DNA of 64,000 nucleotides from Ruficoccus amylovorans (GTDB taxonomy: Bacteria > Verrucomicrobiota > Verrucomicrobiia > Opitutales > Cerasicoccaceae), in NCBI RefSeq assembly GCF_014230085.1, contig NZ_JACHVB010000013.1, forward strand, positions 1-64,000, written 5' to 3'. Shown one piece after another: positions 26,605 to 35,639 of this stretch (position 1 is the first letter of the stretch; every line of letters starts with the position of its first letter). The position numbers and the translations under genes are program-made. Below the pieces are notes generated by a model that made no database searches, was not told where the DNA came from, and saw only the letters and a program-made list of their open reading frames with translations.

Positions 26605-27999
26605 ATGCTCGAAAACCTGACCGACCGCATGTCGAAAGCCCTGCGCAACCTGCGCGGCATCGGCAAACTGACCGAAGAGAACATGGCAGAAGCCCTCAAG
26701 GAGGTGCGCACCGCCCTGCTCTCGGCTGATGTGCACTTCAAGGTCGCGCGGCAGTTCGTGGAGGATGTCAAGGCCGCCGCCATGGGGCAGGAGGTGCTGG
26801 CCAGCGTCACCCCCGGACAGCAGATCGTCAAAATCATCAATGACGAACTGGTCAAACTGCTCGGCGAAGGCGCGGGCCAACTGCTGGACAAGAAGCCTCT
26901 GCGCATCATGCTCGTCGGCCTCCACGGCTCCGGCAAGACCACCACCTCGGCCAAGCTCGCCAAGCGCCTGGCCAAGGAAGGCTACCGTCCCGCCCTCGTC
27001 GGTTGCGACATCTACCGCCCCGCCGCCATCGACCAGCTTGAGACCCTTTGCCGTCAGGAGAACTTTCGCTGCTACACCGACCGCAACTCCAAAGACGTGC
27101 CTAAGATCGGCCGCGCCGGGATGGAGTGGGCCAAGGAACAGGACGCAAACCTGATCATTTTCGACACCGCCGGGCGGCTCCAGATCGACCACGACCTGAT
27201 CGAGGAAGTCAAAAAGCTACGCGACAAGATCGTCCCCGACGAGGTGCTGCTCGTGGCCGACGCCGCGCTCGGTCAGGAGGCCGTCAACGTCGCCCAGCAC
27301 TTCAACGACGCGGTCCACCTGACCGGCATCGTTCTGACCAAGCTCGACGGCGACGCCCGCGGGGGCGCGGCCCTCTCCATGAAGACCATCACTGGCGTGC
27401 CCATCAAGTTCATGGGTACGGGCGAGAAGATGGACGACTTTGAGATCTTCCACGCCGACCGCATGGCCCAGCGCATCCTCGGGATGGGCGATGTCGTCTC
27501 GCTGGTTGAAAAGGCACAGGAAAACATCGACGAGAAAGAAGCCCAGCGCCTGGCCGAGAAAATGCAGCGCGCGGAGTTCGACTTCGAGGACTTCCTCGCG
27601 CAGATGCGCCAGGTCAAAAAGATGGGCTCCATCGGTTCCCTGATGAAAATGATGCCCGGCATGAGCGGGATCGAAATCGGCGACGCCGAGGAGAACCGGC
27701 TCAAACAGACCGAGGCCATCATCCTGTCCATGACCGTGCAGGAGCGCCGCAAACCGATGATCCTCAACGCCAGCCGCCGCAAGCGTATCGCTGACGGCTC
27801 CGGCACCTCGGTGCGCGATGTCAACCAGCTCATCAAGCAGTTTGGCCAGATGCGCAAGATGATGAAAATGATGGGCGGTTCCAAGGGACGCAAGTTGATG
27901 AAAAAGTTCGGCGGTATGGGCGGCGGCAAAGGCGGCATGCCCGACCTCTCCGGCCTCGGAGGCGGAGGTAAGGGCCTGCCTCCCGGCCTTGGTCTGTAG
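26605..27999 (+). CDS. ffh: Signal recognition particle protein
   Basis: This 464-residue SRP54 homologue targets nascent membrane proteins. The N domain starts [20 protein letters not shown]. The G domain has GLHGSGKT (105-112), [21 protein letters not shown] and [10 protein letters not shown]. The methionine-rich M domain (about 310-430) has [11 protein letters not shown] and [18 protein letters not shown] for RNA binding. The C-terminal tail is Gly/Lys-rich. The ATG at 26605 fits the family start. No 4.5S RNA gene was recognised nearby. Confidence 0.96.
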   Translation: MLENLTDRMSKALRNLRGIGKLTEENMAEALKEVRTALLSADVHFKVARQFVEDVKAAAMGQEVLASVTPGQQIVKIINDELVKLLGEGAGQLLDKKPLRIMLVGLHGSGKTTTSAKLAKRLAKEGYRPALVGCDIYRPAAIDQLETLCRQENFRCYTDRNSKDVPKIGRAGMEWAKEQDANLIIFDTAGRLQIDHDLIEEVKKLRDKIVPDEVLLVADAALGQEAVNVAQHFNDAVHLTGIVLTKLDGDARGGAALSMKTITGVPIKFMGTGEKMDDFEIFHADRMAQRILGMGDVVSLVEKAQENIDEKEAQRLAEKMQRAEFDFEDFLAQMRQVKKMGSIGSLMKMMPGMSGIEIGDAEENRLKQTEAIILSMTVQERRKPMILNASRRKRIADGSGTSVRDVNQLIKQFGQMRKMMKMMGGSKGRKLMKKFGGMGGGKGGMPDLSGLGGGGKGLPPGLGL

Positions 28000-28060
28000 G
28001 CGTCTGCCGGTTAGGATCTAGAATAACTCAAGTGAGCGCCCTCCATCCATAGCGGCAGCG

Positions 28061-28093
28061 CTCTGTGCCCCCTGTGTCCTCTGTGGTTAAATA
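28061..28093 (-). repeat. Dispersed intergenic repeat, family A (copy 4)
   Basis: The plus strand reads CTCTGTGCCCCCTGTGTCCT and then CTGTGGTTAAATA, nearly identical to the copy at 29391-29423. It lies between ffh and alr. Confidence 0.7.
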
Positions 28094-28180
28094 AAAAAAC
28101 AAGCCGGGAGCGAAAATAACGAGGCGTTTTCATTGCTTCGTTGCGTGGCGAGGGCGGGCGTGTTCTGCTTATGTCCACGC

Positions 28181-29314
28181 ATGAAAAAATATCGTTGCTG
28201 GGCGGAAATCGACATGGGAGCGCTGGAGCGCAACCTCGGACGGATCAGGGCGGCACTGCCGCCACACATGCAGTATGTGGCCGTGGTCAAAGCCGACGCC
28301 TACGGGCACGGCATGCCCCGAATGGTCACCCGGTTGATGCAGAGCGGGGCCAGCATGTTTGCCGTGGCCAACGTCTACGAGGCCGCCGAGTTGCGCGAAA
28401 TCGGACGCGGGTGGCCGATCCTCGTTCTCGGGCCTGTCCTGCCCGAAGAGGAGGACCACCTGGCCGAGTACGAGCTAACCGCCACCGTCTCCACTGCCGA
28501 GGAAGTCTCCCGTCTCAGTGCCGCCGGAGAGCGCGCCCGTACCCGGCTCCCCGTCCACATGGTCATCGACACCGGGATGGGCCGTCTCGGCGTGTGGCAT
28601 GAGCAGGTGGTCGAGCTTTACCGGCAAATCATGGACTCGCCCCACCTGCGATTGGCCGGGATTTTTACCCATTTTGCCAGTGCCGATACCGACCCGGACT
28701 TCACCGGCTTGCAGAGCCGCCGCTTTCTGCAGGCGCTCAAGTCCCTCCCTGATCTCGATACGCGCCCGCTGCTCATCCACGCCCACAACAGCGCCGGTCT
28801 GGAAACGCTGAGCCCGGACTCGCCCTTCAACGCGGTCCGCGTCGGGCTGCTGCAATTCGGCTGCCTGCCCAGCCCGAACTCCATCCTCGCCTCCCTCAAG
28901 CCCGAACCGGTGCTGGGCTTTCACACCCGCATCGGCATCATCAAGCATCTGCCCGCCGGAACCGGGATCAGCTACGGGCAGACCTTCCACCTGCAGCGTG
29001 ACTCCCGCCTCGGCGTCATCACCGCCGGTTACGGCGACGGCCTGCCGACCACCGCCAGCAACCGGGCTCAGGTCATCATTCAGGGGAAACGCTGCCCGGT
29101 ATTGGGCCGGGTGACGATGGACCAGACCATTGTTGACCTGACCGACAACCCTGAGGCCGCCCCCGGCGACAAAGTCACGCTGATTGGGCGGCAGGGGGAC
29201 GAATCCATCGATGTGCAGGAATTCAGCAACTGGGCCGACTGCGTCCCGTGGGAAGCCTTCTGCTCCATCACCAAACGGGTTCCCCGCCTCTACCGCACCT
29301 CGCGCGAGATTTGA
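28181..29314 (+). CDS. alr: Alanine racemase
   Basis: This 377-residue PLP enzyme makes D-alanine for peptidoglycan. The PLP lysine K37 lies in [10 protein letters not shown] and the catalytic Tyr Y265 in GISYGQTF. Also visible are THFASAD, the substrate-side HNSAG and GYGDGLP near the C-terminal domain. The ATG at 28181 gives [11 protein letters not shown], the usual start; the frame is open upstream. It is flanked on both sides by family A repeats. Confidence 0.95.
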   Translation: MKKYRCWAEIDMGALERNLGRIRAALPPHMQYVAVVKADAYGHGMPRMVTRLMQSGASMFAVANVYEAAELREIGRGWPILVLGPVLPEEEDHLAEYELTATVSTAEEVSRLSAAGERARTRLPVHMVIDTGMGRLGVWHEQVVELYRQIMDSPHLRLAGIFTHFASADTDPDFTGLQSRRFLQALKSLPDLDTRPLLIHAHNSAGLETLSPDSPFNAVRVGLLQFGCLPSPNSILASLKPEPVLGFHTRIGIIKHLPAGTGISYGQTFHLQRDSRLGVITAGYGDGLPTTASNRAQVIIQGKRCPVLGRVTMDQTIVDLTDNPEAAPGDKVTLIGRQGDESIDVQEFSNWADCVPWEAFCSITKRVPRLYRTSREI

Positions 29315-29335
29315 GGGCCGTAAAAAAATCCTATC

Positions 29336-29364
29336 GCCACAAAAACACAAGAAGACACGAAAAC
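29336..29364 (+). repeat. Dispersed intergenic repeat, family A (copy 5, diverged)
   Basis: It reads CGCCACAAAAACACAAGAAG and then ACACGAAAA, resembling the ACCGCAGAGGCACAAAGG motif with A substitutions. It is oppositely oriented to the copy 30 bases further on. Confidence 0.45.
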
Positions 29365-29390
29365 GATCCAGGGGCTTATCCCTTTAAAAA

Positions 29391-29423
29391 AGCTCTGTGC
29401 CCTTTGTGCTCTCTGTGGTTAAT
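29391..29423 (-). repeat. Dispersed intergenic repeat, family A (copy 6)
   Basis: The plus strand reads AGCTCTGTGCCCTTTGTGCT and then CTCTGTGGTTAAT. Twenty or more positions match the copy at 28061-28093. Confidence 0.7.
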
Positions 29424-29441
29424 AAATAACCTGCGTTATTT

Positions 29442-30032
29442 TCAGAAACCGCCGTCACCGGCACTCCCGATGGGGCTGGCCGTTGCCTTAACGGTTTCGT
29501 CACGCACTGCTTCGGGGAAACCGCGCAGGGCCATTTCCGCGGCGTAGGAGAAATCCGAAGTCGTGCTGGTCGAGGCTTGCACGCTCCAGCTCGACATCGA
29601 GCTCCACAGGACTTGACCGCTGCCACCGAGCACTTCCACCCCCAGACGGCCCATCATTTGGCTGCCGGACTGGTAAAGGGACTGCTCATAGCTGACCGGT
29701 TCGGAGTTCTTCAGGGCCGGGTTGCGCTGCTCGTAGAAGCTCCAGCCGGGCAGAATGGTCATATCGGCCGGTTCCGAAGTGGGAACTTCCCGGTAGCCGA
29801 GGGCTTCGAGCCGGCGGGCCACCATCTCCTGAGTCAGCACGACTGCATCCTGCTGGTTGCGTGAACCGAAGTGGCTGAGCGAGCCGCTGACATCCCCCAT
29901 GTGGAAGGTTTCCATTGAGGCGATTACTCCGGCGTTCTCGGAGGTGTTGACAGTATCGCAGCCGTTGAAGGCGAAAACAGCGATCAAGGCGGCAGTCAGG
30001 GAAAGGAACGAAGAGCGGATGGGGTTGCGCAT
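29442..30032 (-). CDS. Lipoprotein, possibly DUF4136-like
   Basis: A 196-residue protein with a signal peptide and lipobox (FNGC, acylated Cys at residue 25). The mature part has a stretch reading VVLTQEMVARRLEALGYREV and then ADMTILPGWSFYEQR, followed by LGVEVLGGSGQVLWSS. This pattern resembles DUF4136-type lipoproteins (an aligned helix ending in GYREV, then a strand DxxV). The C-terminus is Ser/Ala-rich. The function is unknown; it is a single gene facing alr. Confidence 0.6.
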   Translation of the reverse strand: MRNPIRSSFLSLTAALIAVFAFNGCDTVNTSENAGVIASMETFHMGDVSGSLSHFGSRNQQDAVVLTQEMVARRLEALGYREVPTSEPADMTILPGWSFYEQRNPALKNSEPVSYEQSLYQSGSQMMGRLGVEVLGGSGQVLWSSMSSWSVQASTSTTSDFSYAAEMALRGFPEAVRDETVKATASPIGSAGDGGF

Positions 30033-30130
30033 AAGAATTATTTACGTTTTGCGTTTGTGAGATTTGTGGTTAAAATAACAGGACGACTATTGGAACTAAA
30101 TCTGACGACTGAGGTTAATACTAACTAGCG

Positions 30131-31621
30131 GTGACTACGAGCATAAAAAACCTCACGCCGCGCCAGGCTTGGCAGGCATTGCCTCCCGACGAGTGGGGCG
30201 AAGACGAAACGCGGCATTTGCTGCGGCGGGCCGGTTTTTCTTCCACGACCGACGAGGTCGAGCGGGTGCGCAAGCAGGGGCTCAAGGCTACCCTGGACCA
30301 GTGGTTCGGCCAGTTCTCCCCCATGCCCCGCCCCGAGGACACCCGCCTCTACACGGAACAAAACCCGGCCATGTCGGCCATGATCCGTGAAACCAAAGAC
30401 GAGGAAGAAAAGCGCAAACTCAGACGCGAACAGCGTCAGCAGCGCACCGCCGCCTACCAGGATTTCGGCATGCGCTGGCTCCAGTTCGCCCGCGAGCCCG
30501 CCCACTCGGTGCAGGAGAAGTACGTTCTTTTCCTGCAGGATATTTTCGTGGTGGACCGGCAGAGCATTCAGGAATCCGACCGGCTCTATAACCATCAGGC
30601 GCTCCTGCGCTCCAAGGGGCTCGGCCCCTACCCCGACCTGGCCAAGGCGGTCAGCCGCTCGCCGGCCATGATCAAGTACCTCAATCTCGACCGCAGCACC
30701 AAGGGCGCTCCGAACGAGAACTTCGCCCGCGAGCTGTTCGAGCTGTTCACACTGGGCGAGGGCAACTACAGCGAGCAGGACATCAAGCAGGCCGCCCGCG
30801 CCTTCACCGGCTACCGGATTGACAAGGAGGGTTTCAAGTTCGTCGAGAAGTACCACGACAACGGCGAAAAGACCGTCTTTGGCCAGACCGGCAATTTTTC
30901 CGGCGACGAGGTCATCGACCTGGTGTACACCCAACCGGCAGCCCGTACCTTCGTTCCGCGCGAGATGGTGAAGTTCTACCTCAGTGAGGCATCCCTTCCG
31001 GAACCGTTCGTCAATGAGCTGGGCCAGTCCTGGGCCGCTCGAAAATTCGACATGAGCTTCCTGCTCAAGACCTTCTTTGCCAGCCGGATCTTTTACGCCC
31101 CCGAGTACCGGATGAACCTGATCAAAAGCCCCATACAGTATTACCTGGGCATGTATCAGGACAACGGGCTGGACATCCCCCCGCTGATTAACCGTACCCT
31201 CAGCCCCCTCCGCGCCATGGGGCAGGAGTTCTTCAACCCTCCCAACGTCCGCGGTTGGGTAGGAGGCCGCCACTGGATCAACGCCACCACTCTGGAGGCC
31301 CGCCGTCAACTTGCGCAGACGATTTTCTGGGGCATAAACGAGGACCAGCTCAATGCTGATGCGCTGGCCGACCTCAACGAGTTCCGTGCCGCCGGATACA
31401 AGAACTTCCATCTCTCTGGCGCGGACATGAAGTACCTTTACGACAAGACTCCGAGCTACGTTGCCAATCACCTGTGCCAGACCTACCTGCCACAGATGCC
31501 GAGCGAGAAATTCCGGCTGTACCTCGAAGACCACCTGGCCAAAAACGCCGGGGGCAAGTACAAGTGCGTCCGCGAAGTCATCCAGGCCATCCTCCAGTCC
31601 CCCCAGTATCAACTCTGTTAA
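30131..31621 (+). CDS. DUF1800 family protein
   Basis: A 496-residue protein with the DUF1800 layout: an N-terminal ETRHLLRRAGFSSTTDEVERV, then VQEKYVLFLQDIFVVD, the hallmark NENFARELFELFTLGEGNYSE and then ARAFTGYRI (about 196-232), and a C-terminal PPNVRGWVGGRHWIN. The start is GTG at 30131. It lies 9 bases before a DUF1501 gene. These two families occur as a conserved pair in PVC bacteria and others, probably acting outside the cytoplasm; the biochemical role is not established. This protein lacks an obvious signal peptide of its own. Confidence 0.9.
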   Translation: MTTSIKNLTPRQAWQALPPDEWGEDETRHLLRRAGFSSTTDEVERVRKQGLKATLDQWFGQFSPMPRPEDTRLYTEQNPAMSAMIRETKDEEEKRKLRREQRQQRTAAYQDFGMRWLQFAREPAHSVQEKYVLFLQDIFVVDRQSIQESDRLYNHQALLRSKGLGPYPDLAKAVSRSPAMIKYLNLDRSTKGAPNENFARELFELFTLGEGNYSEQDIKQAARAFTGYRIDKEGFKFVEKYHDNGEKTVFGQTGNFSGDEVIDLVYTQPAARTFVPREMVKFYLSEASLPEPFVNELGQSWAARKFDMSFLLKTFFASRIFYAPEYRMNLIKSPIQYYLGMYQDNGLDIPPLINRTLSPLRAMGQEFFNPPNVRGWVGGRHWINATTLEARRQLAQTIFWGINEDQLNADALADLNEFRAAGYKNFHLSGADMKYLYDKTPSYVANHLCQTYLPQMPSEKFRLYLEDHLAKNAGGKYKCVREVIQAILQSPQYQLC

Positions 31622-31630
31622 AGGTCCGCC

Positions 31631-32872
31631 ATGAACGATCCCTGCCCCCGCCTGCCGCTGACCCGTCGCGAATTCCTGCGCTCCTCCGCCAGCGGACTGG
31701 GGCTGCTCGCCTTCAGCGGCTTCGTCCCGGCCTTTCTGACCCGCGCCGCCGCCGCCCAGGTGCCCGCCGCCGAGCGCGACCGCAGCATCCTCGTGCTCGT
31801 CCAGCTCGCCGGCGGTAACGACGGGCTGAACACCGTCATCCCCTTTGCCGACGACCATTATTACAACCTGCGGCCCAAGCTCGGTATCCCGGCCAACAAG
31901 GTTATCCGTCTCGACGACCTGACCGGCCTGCACCCGGCGATGGGTAAGATGAGCGAGCTGTGGAAGGACGGCAAACTCTCCATCGTCCAGAACGTCGGCT
32001 ATCCTAACCCGAACCGCAGCCACTTCCGCTCGACCGAAATCTGGGAAACGGCGGTGGACAGCGACCAGACCACCCAGACCGGCTGGATCGGACGCTACTT
32101 CGACGCCGAGTGCTCAGGTAAGCCCAGTTCCTCCGAGCCCAACGCCGTCCACATAGGCGACGAGATGCCGCAGTCCTGCCAGTCCTCCGTCCCGCACAAT
32201 ATTTTCGGCATGCCCGCCAACGGCTCCGTCGGCAAGGCCGCCGACCGCGAGATCGACCTGCTCGAAGACGTCATCGAGGCATCCTCCAACTCCGGCAACG
32301 CCGGCTACCTCCAGCACACCCTGATGGACACCATCGTGACGCAGCGCCAGGTCAACGACGTGCTGGGTAAATACAAGCCCCTCGCCAAGTACCCCGGCAG
32401 CAGCCTCGGCCAGTCGCTCCAGCGCGTGGCCGCGCTCATTGCCGCCGGGCTGGAGACCCGCGTTTACTTCGTGCGCCAGGGCAGCTACGATACCCACGCC
32501 AACCAGTCCGGACGCCACCAGCAGCTCCTCGGCGACCTCTCCGCTGCGCTGGCGGCATTCCAGTTCGACCTGGAGCGGCACAAGTTGCAGGACCAGGTCC
32601 TGACCATGACTTTTTCCGAGTTCGGACGCCGCCCGAGTGAAAATGCCAGCATCGGGACCGATCACGGGACCGCCGCGCCGCTCTTTGTCATGGGCGCGGG
32701 CGTCAAAAACCCCCTCGTCGGCACCCGACCCGATCTCAACGTGAAGAAGAATCAGGACCTCACCTACACGACCGACTTCCGGCAGGTCTATTCCACGGTG
32801 TTGAAAAACTGGATGCAGGCCGACCCGTCCAAGGTGATCGAACGCCCCTTCAAGTCGATGAATTTCGTTTGA
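31631..32872 (+). CDS. DUF1501 family protein with Tat signal
   Basis: A 413-residue protein with a twin-arginine signal (TRREFLRSSASGLGLLAFSG, about residues 11-30), so it is exported folded. The DUF1501 (sulfatase-like fold) blocks are LVQLAGGNDGLNTVIPF, the NPNRSHFRSTEIWETA segment, GSYDTHANQSGRH and FSEFGRRPSENASIGTDHGT. Metal ligands would be in the GGNDG and TDHGTAAP motifs. It is coupled to the DUF1800 gene. Confidence 0.92.
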   Translation: MNDPCPRLPLTRREFLRSSASGLGLLAFSGFVPAFLTRAAAAQVPAAERDRSILVLVQLAGGNDGLNTVIPFADDHYYNLRPKLGIPANKVIRLDDLTGLHPAMGKMSELWKDGKLSIVQNVGYPNPNRSHFRSTEIWETAVDSDQTTQTGWIGRYFDAECSGKPSSSEPNAVHIGDEMPQSCQSSVPHNIFGMPANGSVGKAADREIDLLEDVIEASSNSGNAGYLQHTLMDTIVTQRQVNDVLGKYKPLAKYPGSSLGQSLQRVAALIAAGLETRVYFVRQGSYDTHANQSGRHQQLLGDLSAALAAFQFDLERHKLQDQVLTMTFSEFGRRPSENASIGTDHGTAAPLFVMGAGVKNPLVGTRPDLNVKKNQDLTYTTDFRQVYSTVLKNWMQADPSKVIERPFKSMNFV

Positions 32873-32903
32873 GCCTGCCCGCCGTTTCGGCCAGTTTTCC
32901 GGT

Positions 32904-32996
32904 ATGCTCCTCAAACTCACCCGCCGCGAAGCCGCCGCCCTCAGTGTGCTCGTCCTGCTGCTCGGCCTCGGCCTGGTGGCCGCGCTTGTGTTTTAA
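32904..32996 (+). CDS. Possible 30-residue single-span membrane peptide
   Basis: ATG at 32904 opens a frame to TAA at 32994-32996. The product starts with a basic stretch (MLLKLTRREA) and then has a run of Val/Leu/Ala long enough for one membrane helix. It follows the DUF1501 gene by 31 bases on the same strand. The LTRREA start resembles N-termini of ComEA-like proteins, but nothing follows. Coding status is unproven: the sequence is short and no strong Shine-Dalgarno is seen. Confidence 0.35.
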   Translation: MLLKLTRREAAALSVLVLLLGLGLVAALVF

Positions 32997-33072
32997 AGCG
33001 GTCGGAAATAAAGCCTCCTCGCAATGCGACGACGGCACGACTTTGCTTTGCGGATTGACCGGTTCTTTTTTT

Positions 33073-33102
33073 TAAAACCGCAAAGGCACAAAGTCGCAAA
33101 GG
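33073..33102 (+). repeat. Dispersed intergenic repeat, family A (copy 7)
   Basis: It reads TAAAACCGCAAAGGCACAAA and then GTCGCAAAGG after a T9 run. It belongs with the other copies of this motif. No gene is seen between 32997 and 33296. Confidence 0.65.
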
Positions 33103-33109
33103 ACTGGAA

Positions 33110-33160
33110 GCATCGCCTTCCTTACTTTCCGGCCTTCCTGTTAAATCTCCTAAATGTCAA
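33110..33160 (-). repeat. Dispersed intergenic repeat, family B (copy 3)
   Basis: The minus strand reads ATTTAACAGGAAGGCCGGAA, then AGTAAGGAAGGCGATGC. It closely matches the 23757 copy (TTTTAACAGGAAGGACGGGA, AGTGAGGAAGGCTACTC). The AAATGTCAA end is shared as well. It directly follows a family A copy. Confidence 0.65.
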
Positions 33161-33296
33161 ACTGGGTGAGGAATGAGATAGGCCCATCGAACCCTGAGTG
33201 TACTCGATGGGGCAATGCCGCCAGAGTTCCGTGATCATTTCTGTAGACCTTCGGCGACGCTTGCCAAGCGGACAGTTTCCACCATGCTTATGGGCT

Positions 33297-33935
33297 ATGC
33301 TCACCCGCTCCCTTTTCGCCCTGCTGGCCTCCGCTTGCGCCCTCGCACCGCTTCACGCCCAGACCGACGCCACCGCGCAGGAAAACAGCGCCCTTGTGTC
33401 CTCCCCGGTGACTCAGGACGAGTCTCCCGCCGAGCGGACGGCCCGACTCAACGCCGTGCTCGACCGCTACCAGGGCCGTTGGGTGGGCACGATTGAAATC
33501 CGCAGCCTGACCCGCGTCATCCAGACCATCCAGATTGAGCAACAATACTGGTGGGACGAGATCGACGGTATCAAAGTGCTCAAGGGCCAGGCCGTGCTCG
33601 CCTCGATGGGCACACTCTCCGCTTCCGAATCTCGTACCTATATTGAGGCTGGAAACATTTATTCGGAAACCGACCAGGAGGGACGCCAGCACTTCTTTAT
33701 CGGCAAAGTCAGCGACGACGGGCGCAAAATCAGTTGGCTCCCGGCAGACGACGCCGACCCGCTCGCGCGCAAAGTGACCGACACGTTTTCGGACGGCCCG
33801 GAAGGCCCCGTCCTCACGGTTGAGGGCTACGAGGAAGTCCCGGTCGGCGACAACCGTGCCCTGCTCACCATGCGCGGCGAACTCAAGCGCGCCGGCGATA
33901 TGAGCCACGGCCCCCTGGCCATGCCTCAGCGCTAG
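33297..33935 (+). CDS. Secreted protein of unknown function
   Basis: A 212-residue protein with a clear signal peptide (LTRSLFALLASACALAPLHA, cleavage near residue 21). A 125-residue domain beginning LDRYQGRWVGTIEIRSL continues with beta-rich segments such as QYWWDEIDGIKVLKGQAVLA and YIEAGNIYSETDQEGRQHFF. The pattern suggests a lipocalin-like or DUF1579-like barrel, but I cannot name a family. The ATG at 33297 begins the signal peptide; the frame is open upstream to 33198. Confidence 0.65.
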   Translation: MLTRSLFALLASACALAPLHAQTDATAQENSALVSSPVTQDESPAERTARLNAVLDRYQGRWVGTIEIRSLTRVIQTIQIEQQYWWDEIDGIKVLKGQAVLASMGTLSASESRTYIEAGNIYSETDQEGRQHFFIGKVSDDGRKISWLPADDADPLARKVTDTFSDGPEGPVLTVEGYEEVPVGDNRALLTMRGELKRAGDMSHGPLAMPQR

Positions 33936-33972
33936 GCTGTGTGGGCGACGTGAGATAATCTGAAGACACGGC

Positions 33973-34767
33973 CTAAAGATTAAAGAACGCCTCGGTGTTG
34001 GCCGTAGCGATAGCGGCGAGTTCCTCCGGCGACACGCCCAATTCCCCGGCGATGAACGCCGCCGTATCGCGCACCATAAAGGGTTCGCAGGGTTTTCCTC
34101 GATGAGGCACCGGCGCCAGGTAGGGCGCGTCCGTCTCCACCATCAGTCGGTCCAGCCCCTGCCCGCGGCACGCTTCGCGCACCTCGGGAGCATTCTTGTA
34201 AGTGACGATCCCGGTAAAGGAGCCGCGCCCGCCGCGCTCGTTGAGCATCCGCATCGGCCCGGCCCCGTCCACAAAGCAGTGAAAAACCACGCGCTCCCAC
34301 GGAAAGCCGCACTCGTCGATCACGGCGAGGCTGGCCTCGAAGGCATGGCGCGAGTGGACAACCACCGGCATGTCCAGCTCCTTCGCCAACTGGAGCTGCC
34401 GCCGGAAAGCCTTGTCCTGCCAGACCATGACGGCGGCGGCCTCCTCGGCATTGCCGGGCAGGCGGAAGCGGTCCAGCCCGATCTCGCCTACCGCCACCGG
34501 GCGGGGGCCATTTTTCCAGTACTGCGGGAGCATTTCGACCTGCTCCTCCCAATCCGCGCCCACATCGGAGGGATGCAGCCCGGCGGCCCAGTAAATCCGG
34601 CCGGGGTGCTCCGCCGCCAATTGCTGGTAGAGCGGCCAGTCGTCCTTGCCGGTTCCAATCGCGATCAGCCGGCCAACCCCGGCCTCGGCCGCACGGGCGA
34701 GCACGGCATCCAGCTCTCCCTGCCGGTAAAAACGCTCCAGGTGGCAATGGCTGTCGATCAATTCCAT
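33973..34767 (-). CDS. TatD-family metal-dependent hydrolase
   Basis: A 264-residue TIM-barrel DNase-like enzyme. Metal ligands are H7 and H9 (DSHCHL), E in VAVGEIGLDR, H in VVVHSRHAF, H in VFHCFVDG, and D in VETDAPYLAP. Family members are 3'-5' DNA exonucleases/hydrolases. The ATG at 34767 (MELIDSHCHL) is the family start. It converges with the secreted-protein gene and diverges from the lytic transglycosylase. Confidence 0.93.
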   Translation of the reverse strand: MELIDSHCHLERFYRQGELDAVLARAAEAGVGRLIAIGTGKDDWPLYQQLAAEHPGRIYWAAGLHPSDVGADWEEQVEMLPQYWKNGPRPVAVGEIGLDRFRLPGNAEEAAAVMVWQDKAFRRQLQLAKELDMPVVVHSRHAFEASLAVIDECGFPWERVVFHCFVDGAGPMRMLNERGGRGSFTGIVTYKNAPEVREACRGQGLDRLMVETDAPYLAPVPHRGKPCEPFMVRDTAAFIAGELGVSPEELAAIATANTEAFFNL

Positions 34768-34967
34768 TGCCCCGACCATTGGCATTCACCCCCGGCATTC
34801 CAAGCCTGAATCGCGTCTCCGCCGGACAGTTTTCACTGTCCTCTCTGGACGAGCCAGCCCGAGTGCGCGGTTTAAGAAACGCTATTTCGCTGACAAAGCG
34901 CGGGGCCTTCTCTTCAATGCGCGTCACACCCTCATCGAATGCTCTCCCTGAGCCTCCGACCAAGCGC

Positions 34968-35513
34968 ATGAAGCAATTTCTAAAGAAACTGATTAACCAC
35001 CCCACCTGGTTCTGCCTAACCTGCCTCACCCTGGGCTCCCTCACTGGCCTGCTCAACGGTCTCTCCTCCCGGCCCTCCGCCCCCCGCCCCGCGACACCGG
35101 AACGCGTCTGGAGGTACATTGCCCAAGAAGCGCCCAAGCGCGGGATCGACCCTCAGTTCGTGTACGCCATCGCCTGGGCCGAGAGCAGCCTCAACCCGCG
35201 GGCCAGTTCCGGCTACGCCAACGGGATGATGCAGCTCAGCGAAATCGCCTGGGACGAAGTCAGCAACACCTCCTACCAACTGGCCTGGAACTGGCACACC
35301 AATGTCTATGTCGCCATTGACTACCTCGCTTTCTGCAAAAACTTTCTGGAGCAAAACGGGCACTTCTCCTATCCCCTGCTGGCTGCCTGCTACCGCTACG
35401 GCCCCTACAAGGTCAAGGCCGCCAACTACTCGCTGAGCCAGCTCCCCGCCCCCTCCAACAGGATTTACCAGCAGCTCTTCGCCGGTAACACCGCGCCGGT
35501 CAAGACTCCGTAG
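34968..35513 (+). CDS. Membrane-anchored lytic transglycosylase-like protein
   Basis: A 181-residue protein with one N-terminal membrane segment (WFCLTCLTLGSLTGLL, about residues 14-30) and an SLT domain. The catalytic Glu is E72 in YAIAWAESSLNP, followed by GYANGMMQLSEIAWDEV. This family cleaves peptidoglycan glycan strands. The ATG at 34968 is chosen because it starts the membrane segment; the frame is open upstream. The enzyme is shorter than Slt70 and close to small MltE/EmtA types. Confidence 0.85.
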   Translation: MKQFLKKLINHPTWFCLTCLTLGSLTGLLNGLSSRPSAPRPATPERVWRYIAQEAPKRGIDPQFVYAIAWAESSLNPRASSGYANGMMQLSEIAWDEVSNTSYQLAWNWHTNVYVAIDYLAFCKNFLEQNGHFSYPLLAACYRYGPYKVKAANYSLSQLPAPSNRIYQQLFAGNTAPVKTP

Positions 35514-35639
35514 CCGAGCCTCCTCAGTGAACAACGCCTCCGGCAGCCCCCCGCTGCCGGCGAAAAGCGAGCGGCAAATTCAGTCGCCAGCCGGGCGAAC
35601 TTTCGCCACCATGCGGTGTTAGACCCCTGCGCGATCACC

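Noticed and set aside
30125-32023. Minus-strand frame of 632 codons over the DUF1800 gene
   Set aside because: Antisense to a recognised family; no domain, and it crosses the junction of two real genes.
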